From Clostridia bacterium (GTDB taxonomy: Bacteria; Bacillota; Clostridia; Oscillospirales; Acutalibacteraceae): a DNA stretch of 26,417 nt. Below are positions 1-8,518 of the stretch, in pieces. Each line of letters begins with the position of its first letter. Within the stretch, counting starts at the first letter, position 1. The stretch spans positions 1-26,417 of the forward strand of contig CAADUC010000096.1 in assembly GCA_900752115.1 (NCBI GenBank). The letters run 5' to 3'. The notes under the pieces are model-generated. The model made no database searches and had not been told where the DNA came from. It saw only the letters and a program-made list of their open reading frames with translations. Both the position numbers and the translations under genes were made by a program.

Positions 1-1776
1 GAGCTTTCCGCCATGTACATTGCCTGCGAGGCCGTTATGATTCTCGGCAGACGCTATGAGGAGCTTGCGCGCAAGATGGCCGCGGAGGAGACCGATCCCC
101 AGTGGAAGGCCGATCTGCTTACCATTGCGGAGAACTGCGCCGTCGTGCCGGCCCATAAGCCGCAGACCTTCCATCAGGCGCTGCAGATGTACTGGTTTGT
201 GCATCTGGCTGTGACGAGCGAGCTCAACCCCTGGGACTCCTACAGCCCGGGCCGCCTCGATCAGCATGTGATTCCGTTCTATCGCGCCGACGTCGCCGAA
301 GGACGCTTGACGCGCGATCAGGCGCTCGAGCTGCTTGAGTGCCTCTGGGTCAAGTTCAACAACCAGCCCGCCCCGCCGAAGGTCGGCGTGACGCTCAAGG
401 AGAGCGGTACCTATACCGATTTTGCGAACATCAACACCGGCGGCATTACCCCGGACGGCAGAGACGGCGTCAACGAGGTCAGCTATCTGATCCTCGACTG
501 CATGGACGACATGAAGCTGCTCCAGCCGAGCTCCAACGTGCAGATCAGCCGCAAGACCCCGACGAAGTTCCTGCTGCGTGCATGCGAGATCAGCCGCAAG
601 GGTTGGGGCCAGCCCGCGTTTTACAACACGGAAGCGATTGTGCAGGAGCTGCTTGCCGCAGGCAAATCGCTCGAGGACGCCCGCCGCGGCGGCACAAGCG
701 GCTGCGTCGAGACGGGCGCGTTCGGCAACGAGGCGTACATTCTCACGGGCTACTTTAACCTGCCGAAGATCCTGGAGCTGACGCTCTATAACGGCTACGA
801 CCATGTGGCGGGCCGTCAGCTCGGATTGCAGCTCGGCAGCGCGGAGGACTTCCATTCCTACGAGGAGCTCCTCGACGCGTTCCACAAGCAGATTGACTAT
901 TTCCTCGATATCAAGGTCCGGGGCAGCAACATCATTGAGAGCATTTACGCGAATTATATGCCGGTGCCGTTCCTTTCCGTCATTACAAATGACTGCATTG
1001 CGACGGGCAGGGATTATAACGCGGGAGGCGCGCGCTACAACACGAGCTACCTGCAGGGCGTCGGCATCGGTACGGTGACGGACAGCCTCGCGGCGATCCG
1101 CTATCAGGTGTACGACAAGAAGAATGTCGCGATGAAGGATTTGCTCCGCGCCCTGCGCGAGGATTTCGCCAACGATCCGCAGCTGCTGAACCTCGTGCAG
1201 AACCATACGCCGAAGTACGGCAACGACGACGACTATGCCGACGATATCATGCAGAGTGTATTTGAGTACTACCGCGACGCCGTCACAGGCCGTCCGAATC
1301 AGCGCGGCGGCACGTACCGCGTCAACATGCTTCCGACAACGTGCCACGTCTATTTCGGCGAGGTCATGCTCGCGAGCGCGAACGGCCGCCGTGCCCATAA
1401 GCCTGTGAGCGAGGGCATTTCCCCGGACAAGGGAGCCGACACGAACGGCCCGACAGCGGTGCTGCGCTCCTGTGCAAAGATGGATCACCTGAGCACGGGC
1501 GGCACGCTGCTGAACCAGAAGTTTACCCCGTCCGTCGTTGCAGGCGAGGACGGCCTTCGCCAGATGGCGAATCTGATCCGGGCCTACTTCAACATGGATG
1601 GTCACCACATCCAGTTCAACGTGATTGATCGCCAGACGCTCCTTGACGCCCAGGCTCACCCGGAGGAGTATAAGGATCTCATTGTCCGCGTGGCAGGCTA
1701 CAGCGATCATTTCCGCAATCTGAGCCGCGCGCTTCAGGACGAAATCATTGCCCGCACGGAACAGTCGTTCTGCTGA
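1..1776 (+). CDS. hypD: trans-4-hydroxy-L-proline dehydratase, glycyl radical enzyme (5' end outside window)
   Basis: Glycyl-radical enzyme of the pyruvate formate-lyase superfamily. HypD dehydrates trans-4-hydroxy-L-proline to pyrroline-5-carboxylate, which ProC then reduces to proline. The frame is open to base 1, so the ATG at 13 is internal and roughly 200 residues are missing. The radical cysteine lies in SGCVE (Cys codon 703-705, Glu 709-711), and the radical glycine lies in RVAGYS (Gly codon 1696-1698). From memory of the Clostridioides difficile enzyme, other substrate-pocket residues fall at the same spacing: Asp278 (codon 235), Ser334, Asp339-Phe340, Cys434, Glu436, Tyr450 and Gly765, with a constant offset. 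This separates it from choline, glycerol and isethionate lyases. The required radical-SAM activase is not in the window and may lie upstream. The C-terminus looks complete. Confidence 0.88.
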   Translation, partial: ELSAMYIACEAVMILGRRYEELARKMAAEETDPQWKADLLTIAENCAVVPAHKPQTFHQALQMYWFVHLAVTSELNPWDSYSPGRLDQHVIPFYRADVAEGRLTRDQALELLECLWVKFNNQPAPPKVGVTLKESGTYTDFANINTGGITPDGRDGVNEVSYLILDCMDDMKLLQPSSNVQISRKTPTKFLLRACEISRKGWGQPAFYNTEAIVQELLAAGKSLEDARRGGTSGCVETGAFGNEAYILTGYFNLPKILELTLYNGYDHVAGRQLGLQLGSAEDFHSYEELLDAFHKQIDYFLDIKVRGSNIIESIYANYMPVPFLSVITNDCIATGRDYNAGGARYNTSYLQGVGIGTVTDSLAAIRYQVYDKKNVAMKDLLRALREDFANDPQLLNLVQNHTPKYGNDDDYADDIMQSVFEYYRDAVTGRPNQRGGTYRVNMLPTTCHVYFGEVMLASANGRRAHKPVSEGISPDKGADTNGPTAVLRSCAKMDHLSTGGTLLNQKFTPSVVAGEDGLRQMANLIRAYFNMDGHHIQFNVIDRQTLLDAQAHPEEYKDLIVRVAGYSDHFRNLSRALQDEIIARTEQSFC

Positions 1777-1956
1777 GTGTTCCCCGTCGAGCACGGAAAA
1801 ATTCCTCCATCCGGCCTGTGGCCGGGACGGTCCGCGCAAAAGCGGCGGAAAATGGGAACCCACGGTGCGCGGGACAAGGCAGTATGCTCTCATATGCAGT
1901 GTGCATGCAAAGGGACTGCCGTACAAATCCCCCTTTCCAAAAGAGACACATCAAAA

Positions 1957-2134
1957 GGGGCTGTTGCAAAAGGAAAACGCAAGAGCGATCTGCATGAGAA
2001 TGCAAGAGCAATTTGCACAAGGAATTCAAAACAGGTAATGAAAATCGGCCCTCGAGAGAAGCGGTTCAGTTCACTGCTTTTCTCGGGGACCGATTTTCTG
2101 CATGATTTTTTGTAAGGCTATTTGCAACAGCCTC
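1957..2134. mobile_element. MITE-like element or IS remnant with terminal inverted repeats
   Basis: A 12-base sequence, GGCTGTTGCAAA, at 1959-1970 recurs as its exact reverse complement at 2121-2132. One further matched base lies beyond a mismatch on the outer side. The enclosed 150 bases hold no convincing gene but contain a second, nested inverted repeat (2040-2098). Short non-coding segments bounded by such repeats resemble MITEs or IS-end remnants. No transposase and no clear target-site duplication was found, so a purely structural RNA element remains possible. Confidence 0.45.
2040..2098 (+). terminator. Long imperfect hairpin, possible terminator downstream of hypD
   Basis: The arm starting GAAAATCGG (2040) pairs with the arm ending CGATTTTC (2098). 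About 20 of 23 bases match by eye, around a 13-base loop. It is 260 bases after the hypD stop and sits inside the inverted-repeat element. A T-rich tract follows at 2105-2111. It may serve as a terminator on either strand or simply be part of the mobile element. Confidence 0.4.
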
Positions 2135-2143
2135 TTGTTTTTA

Positions 2144-2347
2144 TTTCACGCCAATTCCTACGGGCTGATGGTTTTCGTTTCACACGGTTTTTCCACGGGC
2201 CGATTGTTTTTGTTTCATGCTGTTTTCCCACAGGCAGATCGTTTTTTTCACACGATTTTCCTGCAGAACGATTCTTCTTCTACCCGGTTTCCGCGGAACG
2301 ATCCTTCTTGTTTTGCTCAATTGTCCCGCAGGCCGCCGCGTTTTTGG
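2144..2347. repeat. Degenerate tandem repeat, about six units of 30-37 bases
   Basis: Units begin near 2144, 2178, 2213, 2246, 2281 and 2311. The shared pattern on the plus strand is TTTCACRC, then a T-run, then CCACRGGC, then GATCGTTTTTG. Unit lengths are about 34, 35, 33, 35, 30 and 37 bases, so no single reading frame is kept. The repeats end just before the stop codon of the truncated fucosidase. No gene or transcription signal is evident in them. Function is unknown. Confidence 0.7.
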
Positions 2348-2366
2348 CGGCAGACATCTTCTTCCC

Positions 2367-3479
2367 TCAGTAAACGCCCAGAAAGGACAGCGTGGGGCAG
2401 ACCCTTGCATCCTCGATGCACAGTGCCAGTTCCCGCACGGGTGGGAGCGTGAGCGGAACAATCTTCTTGTGTCCCACGGTTGTGCCCCGGTACACCGTCT
2501 GCCAGGCTCCGTCTATTTTGGCCTCCACGGAGAAGCGCTCAATGCGCTGGCTCAGCCAGATGTTTTCCTTGAGCACCATCCGCCGGGGCTGCACGTTTTC
2601 GGGCCATGTCATCGCGATCCGGCAGGTGCGAACGCCGTCCCTTGGTTGGAACCATGTATCATACGAGTCCTCCCGCACGGCCTCGATCGGGTGCTCCGGC
2701 AGTTCCTCCCCGCAGGAGAGGGAGGCGTCGCTCAGCAGGTTGACGGCGTACGTTTCCCGCAGATATTGGCCCAACTCCCGCAGCCGCGTGACGTCCTCTT
2801 TGTGCAGCAGGCCGTCGGTATCCGGGGGAATGTTCAGGAGGAATGTGGCGTTGCCTCCCGCGGCGTTTTCGTAGATCGAGACGAGCTGTTCCAGAGGTTT
2901 GACCTGCCCGTCCTCCTCCGCGTGGTAGAACCAGCCGGGACGGATGGAGGTATTGACCTCCGCCGGGTACCAGATCAGCTCCGGCTCATTTTCGAGAACC
3001 GCCCGGCTGCCGAGGTCGAGATCGGAGGCGGAAAGTTTCCGCTGCCGGAACTCGTCGCTGTCCTCCTGCTGGCTGTCCGCGGCAATTTTCTCTGTATCCC
3101 TGGTGCGCTTCGGTACGACGCTCCACTCGCTCGGACGGGTGACGCCGGCCTCGTTGCCGCACCAGCGCACGTCCGGCCCGCAGACGGAAATACAGGCGTT
3201 TGGCTGCAGCCTGCGCACCGTCTCATAATAGCGGTCCCAGTCGTAGAACTGTTTTTTCCCGTTCGGCCCTTCGCCGCACGCTCCGTCAAACCATACGCAG
3301 AAGATTTCTCCGTAGCCGGTCAGAAGCTCTTCAAGCTGATGCACAAAATAGTCGTCATACGGCGTTCCCGTGCCGTACAGCGGGTTGTGGCGATCCCAGG
3401 GCGAGAGGTAAACGCCGAAGGCCAGCCCGGCCCTGCGGCAGGCGTCGGAGGCCTCGCGCACAACGTCGCCCCGGCCGTT
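2367..3479 (-). pseudogene. 5'-truncated GH29 alpha-L-fucosidase
   Basis: The encoded residues match the central and C-terminal parts of a GH29 alpha-L-fucosidase, which removes terminal L-fucose from glycans. GRGDVVRE, FGVYLSPWDRH and VWFDGACGEGPNGK are visible, the last with the nucleophile Asp (codon 3285-3287). Family members normally carry about 110 further N-terminal residues, including a HWG-type segment and a KHHDGF-type substrate-binding motif. Upstream of 3479 the same frame runs about 35 unrelated residues to a stop without an ATG. Only an internal GTG at 3461 could start translation, and it lacks a convincing ribosome site. I therefore call it a truncated, probably inactive remnant. 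A GH95 or GH151 identity is less likely given the motifs. Confidence 0.75.
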
Positions 3480-3762
3480 CCCTTGCCTGCTTGTCTTTTC
3501 GGATTTCCCCGACAGCGCCTGGTCACATCGCTTGTCTGGGTGAGCATAAGCATTGTCGTTTTCCCATGACAGCCGCCTTTCACGTCAAAATTGCTTGGAA
3601 GCGGATGGGGTTCCTGCGCTGTTTTTCGGAAGCCTTCTGCTCCGGAAAAATCCGGTGGTATCTCTTGCTTTCAAATAAAGCTATAGCCCTGATCTTTCTA
3701 TACCACAGAATCGCAAAAAAGAAAAGAGGAGGACGCTTTTTATTCTGCGGGGAGACGATTTT
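3480..3762. other. Gene-free stretch between the truncated fucosidase and the metal ATPase
   Basis: Three frames were checked for the missing fucosidase N-terminus and none carries it. The part around 3660-3740 is AT-rich, with TATAGC- and TATAGA-like hexamers on the minus strand. These could be remnants of the fucosidase promoter, but no matching -35 box at proper spacing was seen. No terminator with a T-run is obvious after the ATPase stop. Confidence 0.4.
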
Positions 3763-5682
3763 TCATGCCGCGTTGTTCTCCTCCGGTGCCGTTTGGGCTT
3801 TCTTTCCGCCGCGCTTTTTCCAATGCAGCAGCAGGGCGGAGTTGGCAATCACGAGCACAGAGCCCGCGTTATGGACCAGCGCCCCGACGACCGGGCTGAG
3901 CGTGCCGGCGATGGCCAGAGCAATGGCAAGAAAGTTGAGTGCCATGGAGAATGTCATGTTGAGCTTGATCGTCGTCATCATTCTCCGCGAGAGGGCGATG
4001 AGATGCGGCAGCTCCCGGACCTCGTCGTCGACCAGCGCGATATCCGCCGCCTCCACGGCAATGTCGCTGCCGACGCCGCCCATCGCGATACCGACCCGCG
4101 CCGTTTTCAGGGCGGGCGCGTCGTTGACGCCGTCTCCGACCATACACACGGGCTCGCCTTTCTGCTGGTACTCTCCGATGCAGCGCAGCTTATCTTCCGG
4201 CAGACAGCCGGCGCGCACCTCCTGAATGCCGAGCCGGGCCGCGATGGCCTGCGCTGCGTTCTCGTGGTCGCCCGTCAGCAAAACGGGCCGCACGCCGAGG
4301 GAAGACAGTCCCGCAATGGTCGCCGCGCTCTCGGGACGAAGGGTATCGGAGAGCGCGAGGAAGCCCGCGAACACCCCGTCGACAGCGAGATAAATCGCCG
4401 TGCAGCCCTCTGCCAGAAAGTCCTTTGCCTCGTCCGGCACGTCAAACGCAACGCCCCGGTCGCGAAGGAGCGCCGGATTTCCCGCCAGGACGCGCTGTCC
4501 CTCCACGGCCGCCTCCACGCCGCGCCCGGGAATCATGGTGAAGTCCTCTGCGGCGGGCAGGAGACCGTCCTCCTCCTTTTTCCAGCACTCGACGACTGCC
4601 TTGCCCAGCGGATGCTCGGACAGGCGTTCCGCCGAGGCCGCCAGCCGGTACAGCGCCGTACCGCTCAGCGCGGGGGAGAGGCTCTTGACTGCAACGACCC
4701 GCGGCGTGCCGCGCGTGAGTGTGCCCGTCTTATCAAAGCAGACGAGCCTAACCCCGGCGAGGCGCTCCAACGCGTCGCCTTCCCGGACAAGAAAGCCGTG
4801 CTTCGTGGCGTTGCCGATGGCCGCCATGATGGCCGTCGGCGTGGCGAGGACGAGGGCGCAGGGGCAGAATACAACGAGAATCGTCACGGCCCGGATGATT
4901 TCTCCGGTAAAGAGCCATGTCAGCGCGGCTGCCGTCAGGGCAATCACGACGATCCACGTCGCCCAGCGGTCAGCCAGCCCGACAATCTTCGCTTTCCCTG
5001 CGTCTGCCGACTGTACAAGCCGGATCATGCGCTGGATGGAGCTGTCCTCGCCGACACGCGACGCACGCATCGTGAACGCGCCGAACTGGTTGACCGTGCC
5101 GCTCGACACCTCGTCCCCTGCGCTCTTGTCCACGGGCAGCGATTCGCCTGTCATGACAGCCTGGTTGATGGATGTCTGACCGGAGAGGATCACACCGTCC
5201 ACCGGCACGCTCTCGCCCGGCAGAACGCGGAGCACATCGCCCACCCGGACCTGATCTGCGGGGACGATGGTTTCCGTTTCGCCGTGAAGAATCCGCGCCG
5301 TCCGCGGCGTCAGATGCACGAGCTTCTCAATTCCCGCCCGCGCCCGGGCGACCGTCAGCTCTTCCAGCAGTGCGCCGAGCTGCATGATGAACGCGACCTC
5401 GCCTGCCGCAAATGTTTCTCCGATGCACAGAGACGCGATGAGCGCCAGGGAGACGAGCACGTCCGCCTTCATGTCGAAGGCCGTCACGAGACCGATCACG
5501 GCCTCAAGGATGATCGGCAGACCGCACAGCACGATGGCGATCCACGCGATGTCGAAGGGGAACGGCTGTATGCCGAACAGACTGCACAGCACCGCAGCGC
5601 CCGAGACGGCGAGCAGCACGACGTCCTTTTTGATGCCGCCGATCCCGAGCAGTTCCTCGAGTTTTTCCATGAAAGCTTTCAT
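3763..5682 (-). CDS. P1B-type heavy-metal-translocating ATPase
   Basis: Integral membrane pump that exports a transition-metal ion using ATP. With the start at 5682 it has 639 residues. TGES (actuator domain), the transmembrane CPC metal site (about residues 273-275), DKTGTLT (phosphorylated Asp about 317), a HPLGKA nucleotide-binding motif and GDGVNDAP (about 516-523) are all present. There is no N-terminal metal-binding domain with CXXC. The last helices carry LNFLAIALAIAG and then HNAGSVLVIANS. This fits neither the classical Cu pumps (YN plus MSxSS) nor ZntA/CadA (K plus DxG), so the metal is not assignable. The frame extends upstream to 5817, but those 45 residues are low-quality basic sequence. 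The ATG at 5682 follows AGAGGCAGGG and begins a plausible helix. The gene appears monocistronic. Confidence 0.9.
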   Translation of the reverse strand: MKAFMEKLEELLGIGGIKKDVVLLAVSGAAVLCSLFGIQPFPFDIAWIAIVLCGLPIILEAVIGLVTAFDMKADVLVSLALIASLCIGETFAAGEVAFIMQLGALLEELTVARARAGIEKLVHLTPRTARILHGETETIVPADQVRVGDVLRVLPGESVPVDGVILSGQTSINQAVMTGESLPVDKSAGDEVSSGTVNQFGAFTMRASRVGEDSSIQRMIRLVQSADAGKAKIVGLADRWATWIVVIALTAAALTWLFTGEIIRAVTILVVFCPCALVLATPTAIMAAIGNATKHGFLVREGDALERLAGVRLVCFDKTGTLTRGTPRVVAVKSLSPALSGTALYRLAASAERLSEHPLGKAVVECWKKEEDGLLPAAEDFTMIPGRGVEAAVEGQRVLAGNPALLRDRGVAFDVPDEAKDFLAEGCTAIYLAVDGVFAGFLALSDTLRPESAATIAGLSSLGVRPVLLTGDHENAAQAIAARLGIQEVRAGCLPEDKLRCIGEYQQKGEPVCMVGDGVNDAPALKTARVGIAMGGVGSDIAVEAADIALVDDEVRELPHLIALSRRMMTTIKLNMTFSMALNFLAIALAIAGTLSPVVGALVHNAGSVLVIANSALLLHWKKRGGKKAQTAPEENNAA

Positions 5683-5901
5683 ACCCTGCCTCTTTTCTTC
5701 CGGGCGGCACGTTTTTCGCCTGACGCGTCCTGCACTTTCTCCGGCCTGTTTTTGGCTTGACGGGGTCCGTGCTTTTCCCGGTCTGTTTTTCATCCCGTTC
5801 CCGAAAGTTTCTTCCATGGATGCGCGGCTGCGTATGGCAGTGCATCAAACCCATGAACCGCGGTATGACCGCAAAGTCCCCGGAGAACAGGAAGCAAAAC
5901 T

Positions 5902-5930
5902 ATTATACCTATAGGGGTATATGTTGTCAA
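5902..5930 (-). promoter_or_regulatory. Consensus sigma-A promoter with CsoR/CstR-like operator for the metal ATPase
   Basis: On the minus strand TTGACA (5925-5930) and TATAAT (5902-5907) are separated by exactly 17 bases, a perfect consensus. The spacer and -10 box carry an 18-base imperfect dyad (5904-5921) of the form TATACC-N-GGGGTATA, matching 7 of 9 positions per arm. CsoR-family repressors bind ATACC/GGTAT dyads with G tracts, so metal- or persulfide-responsive repression is a reasonable inference. No csoR-family gene is in the window. Confidence 0.7.
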
Positions 5931-6041
5931 GAGGATACGCTCCCTTGCCACACCGCCGCTCGAGGGCCGCCTCTCAAGGCAAGAAAAGCATATGCCGGAG
6001 TTTGGAGAGGAACCGTAGCGGCGACGGTATGCCGGGCCTGT

Positions 6042-6082
6042 CAAAATCAGCCGCGGATCATCCGGATCCGCGGCTGATTTTG
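6042..6082 (-). terminator. Perfect-stem hairpin terminator after the intact fucosidase
   Basis: CAAAATCAGCCGCGGAT at 6042 pairs with its exact reverse complement ending at 6082, a 17-base-pair stem with a short loop. It lies 7 bases beyond the stop of the minus-strand fucosidase gene. A-rich and T-rich sequence flanks both sides, so it may work in either direction. Confidence 0.75.
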
Positions 6083-6089
6083 AAAAGTT

Positions 6090-7406
6090 TTATTTGAGAA
6101 ATACTTCGATCACAGGTACAATAACATTAGGCTCCACGACGGGCAGCTTGACGGCGAGAAGATCGTCGCGCTGTGTGCGGCCCTCGCTGAAATGGGAGAG
6201 CTGTTTTTCTTCAAAGAGCAGCTCGCTGCCGTCGTGCAGGAACTGCATGTAATCGACCTTCCCGGCGAAGCCGTTGAGCTCGAGATACTGATAGGGGTAT
6301 TCGAAGAGGTGGATGTAGAGGCGCTTTCCGTCCTCGCTCTGCGTAAATTTGCATCCGTTCGGGCACAGCTTGAGCAGCTCCGGCTCCGCCATGGTGCAGC
6401 CGTAGATGGAACGGCTGTTTACTTTCATCCAGTCGGCGTAGGCTTGGAGCGCAGCCTCAGCGCGGCTGTCGAAATAGCCGCGGGACGTCGGTCCGACATT
6501 CATCAGCAGGTTGCCGCCGATCGATACGGTGTTGACAAGCATCTGAATCAGCATCTTCGGCGATTTCCACGTCATTTCGTCGCGGTAGTAGCCCCAGGAT
6601 CCGGAGAACGTCTGGCATGCCTCCCATGTTACGAGCTCTCCCGTCTCCTTATGGCGCGGCCATTCGAGCAGCTGGTACTGTTCCGGCGTCCACAGATCCT
6701 GCTCGAGTCCGGTACGGTTGTCGATGATGATGCCGGGCTGCAGGCGGCGTGCCGTGGCGATCAGTTCCTCGGCCTCCCATTCGTCCTTGCCCTTGCCCTT
6801 CATCCAGTCCGGGAAGCGGGGATCGTGTTCGTAGGAGAAGTCGAACCAGAGAATATCAATTTTGCCGTAGTTGGTCAGAAGCTCCGTGACCTGGTTGCGC
6901 ATGTATTCCGCGTACTTGTGCATGTCGCGGTTTTTGGATTTCTCAAAAGCGTCCGGGTCGTCGCGGCGCGGATGCAGGTGGTCGATCGGAAATTCGGGAT
7001 GATGCCAGTCGATGAGCGAATAGTAAAAGCCGACATGCAGGCCCTCAGCCCGGAAAGCGTCCACGTATTCGCGGACAAGATCGCGGCCCGCCGGGGTGTT
7101 GGTGCATTTGTAGTCCGTGTACTGGGAGTCGAACATGCAGAAGCCCTCGTGATGCTTTGTGGTCATCACGGCGTATTTCATGCCTGCCGCCTTGGCCTGT
7201 CTGGCCCATTCGCGCGCGTCATACAGATCAGGGTTGAAGTACTGGAAATACTTCTCGTATTTCTCCTCCGGAATCTTTTCGTTCGTCTTGATCCATTCGT
7301 GACGGGCGGGCATGGCGTACAGGCCCCAGTGAATGAACATGCCGAAGCGGTCATGGCGGAACCACGCGGTGTCGCCGGGCGTTTTTTTCGTCACATAGCT
7401 TGACAT
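6090..7406 (-). CDS. GH29 alpha-L-fucosidase (cytoplasmic)
   Basis: Retaining exo-fucosidase that releases L-fucose from oligosaccharides. The 438-residue protein contains FGMFIHWG (residues 21-28), TTKHHEGF (82-89), GFYYSLIDWHHPEF (126-139) and ILWFDFSYEH, where Asp189 is the expected nucleophile. No signal peptide is present, so it probably acts on imported oligosaccharides. The ATG at 7406 is preceded by AAAGGAGAGGAG at good spacing. It is divergent from an AraC-type regulator gene whose start is 161 bases away, which suggests local control. A hairpin terminator follows directly. The length is near the family catalytic core, so the C-terminal beta-sandwich is short. The exact fucosyl linkage cannot be read from sequence. 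Confidence 0.92.
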   Translation of the reverse strand: MSSYVTKKTPGDTAWFRHDRFGMFIHWGLYAMPARHEWIKTNEKIPEEKYEKYFQYFNPDLYDAREWARQAKAAGMKYAVMTTKHHEGFCMFDSQYTDYKCTNTPAGRDLVREYVDAFRAEGLHVGFYYSLIDWHHPEFPIDHLHPRRDDPDAFEKSKNRDMHKYAEYMRNQVTELLTNYGKIDILWFDFSYEHDPRFPDWMKGKGKDEWEAEELIATARRLQPGIIIDNRTGLEQDLWTPEQYQLLEWPRHKETGELVTWEACQTFSGSWGYYRDEMTWKSPKMLIQMLVNTVSIGGNLLMNVGPTSRGYFDSRAEAALQAYADWMKVNSRSIYGCTMAEPELLKLCPNGCKFTQSEDGKRLYIHLFEYPYQYLELNGFAGKVDYMQFLHDGSELLFEEKQLSHFSEGRTQRDDLLAVKLPVVEPNVIVPVIEVFLK

Positions 7407-7567
7407 AATAAGTCTCCTCTCCTTTGCGCCGGAGGCAGTCTGCCGTGCTGCGGAACTACCGGCGGTTACTACTTGTGATCATAGCGGTACAGCCGGAATC
7501 GCGCAAGGGAAGAAACCGGAAAAAGTATGGAGTTTTCCGTGAGAGATCGAAAGGAGAACGGTTTTCC

Positions 7568-8371
7568 ATGATCATAGAAAGAAGAGAAAACGTCCGCGGG
7601 ACCATGAACGGAATTCATCTGCAGATTCTGGAGTTTGGTCATGCGTCCGGCGAACAGGACTGGGAGGGAAATTCCATTTCTCCCTCCTACACGAGACTCT
7701 ATTATATCTGCGCGGGAGACGGGTTCCTGACAGCAAATGGTGAAACCATGCCGCTGGAGCGGGGAAACTGCTATCTGCTTCCCGCCGGCTTTTCTTTTTC
7801 CTACGGCTGCCATACCTCGATGGAGCAGATTTTCTTTCATGTCCGGCTGCCCGATGAGACAGGCGTCGATTTGCTGCGCGCCGTTCCCGGTCCGCTCACG
7901 GATACGCCCGGTATGGAGCATATCCGCTCCATGCTCCCTCTTCTTCTGAGCGAAAACCTGTGCGACGCCCTGCAGCTGCGGCAGGAGCTGTATGCGTCCA
8001 TCCTTTCCATGCTCCGCGGCGCGGGAATCACGCTGAGCCGTCCCTGCCATTCGCGCTGTGTGCTTGACGCGGCGGCCTACATCCGCGAAAACCTTTCGAT
8101 TCAGCTCACCGTGGGCGAGCTGGCCGCGCATGCGCATGTTTCCGAGAGTACGCTGGAAAAATCATTCCGGGCCGAACTGGGAATGACGATCGGCCGGTAT
8201 ATCAACGAGGAAATTTTTCTCCGGGCGGAAAGCCTGCTGCGGCATACGGATCTCCCTGTCTCCCGGATGAGCGAACAGTTCGGCTTCTGCGATCAGTTTT
8301 ACTTTTCCCGCCGGTTTCGCGCGCACTGCGGCCTTTCTCCCCAGCAGTACAGGAAGCAGCGTCCCATTTGA
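7568..8371 (+). CDS. AraC-family transcriptional regulator with cupin sensor domain
   Basis: DNA-binding regulator of 267 residues. The N-terminal 150 residues form a cupin-like sensor region, with YYICAGDGFLTANGE and LERGNCYLLPAG as the typical beta-barrel signature. The C-terminal 100 residues hold the double helix-turn-helix. LTVGELAAHAHVSESTLEKSF is the first helix-turn-helix and VSRMSEQFGFCDQFYFSRRF the second, followed by the family-typical GLSPQQYRKQ ending. The frame is open further upstream, but the ATG at 7568 follows AAAGGAGAA with good spacing. It sits head-to-head with the intact fucosidase gene and likely activates it in response to a sugar. No clear direct-repeat operator was found in the 161-base gap. 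Confidence 0.9.
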   Translation: MIIERRENVRGTMNGIHLQILEFGHASGEQDWEGNSISPSYTRLYYICAGDGFLTANGETMPLERGNCYLLPAGFSFSYGCHTSMEQIFFHVRLPDETGVDLLRAVPGPLTDTPGMEHIRSMLPLLLSENLCDALQLRQELYASILSMLRGAGITLSRPCHSRCVLDAAAYIRENLSIQLTVGELAAHAHVSESTLEKSFRAELGMTIGRYINEEIFLRAESLLRHTDLPVSRMSEQFGFCDQFYFSRRFRAHCGLSPQQYRKQRPI

Positions 8372-8448
8372 CGCGCGGAAAATGCGAAAATTGGTTTCCG
8401 GAAGGATGGATGTGCGCAAAACGCAGGCAATCCCTTTCCCAAAAGCGG

Positions 8449-8518
8449 ACCCCCTGCCCGCCGCGTGAAGGTCTGCGCCGTTATGCGTGCGGCGCAGGGT
8501 CGTGCGGAAGCAGGGGGT
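8449..8518. other. Nested inverted repeats at convergent gene ends
   Basis: ACCCCCTGC (8449-8457) pairs with GCAGGGGGT (8510-8518). Inside it CTGCGCCG (8473-8480) pairs with CGGCGCAG (8490-8497). The structure lies between the araC-type stop and the last codons of the XRE gene, partly within the latter. It has no T-run, so it is not a standard intrinsic terminator. Confidence 0.4.

Noticed and set aside
1777..2110. Small open frames of 94-112 codons after hypD
   Set aside because: They overlap on both strands, lack ribosome sites and domains, and run through the inverted-repeat element.
2144..2347. CRISPR array
   Set aside because: The units abut each other with no unique spacers and differ in length and sequence. 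No cas gene is near.
3320..3583. Separate 87-codon minus-strand gene at the 5' end of the truncated fucosidase
   Set aside because: It overlaps the fucosidase in another frame, has no family resemblance, and does not supply the missing GH29 N-terminus.
3793..5760. 655-codon plus-strand open frame opposite the metal ATPase
   Set aside because: Its translation is Arg/His/Asp-rich without any domain. It mirrors the GC-rich codon bias of the clear P-type ATPase on the other strand.
6192..7403. 403-codon plus-strand open frame opposite the intact fucosidase
   Set aside because: It is a shadow of a gene with every GH29 motif, and it has no recognisable domain of its own.
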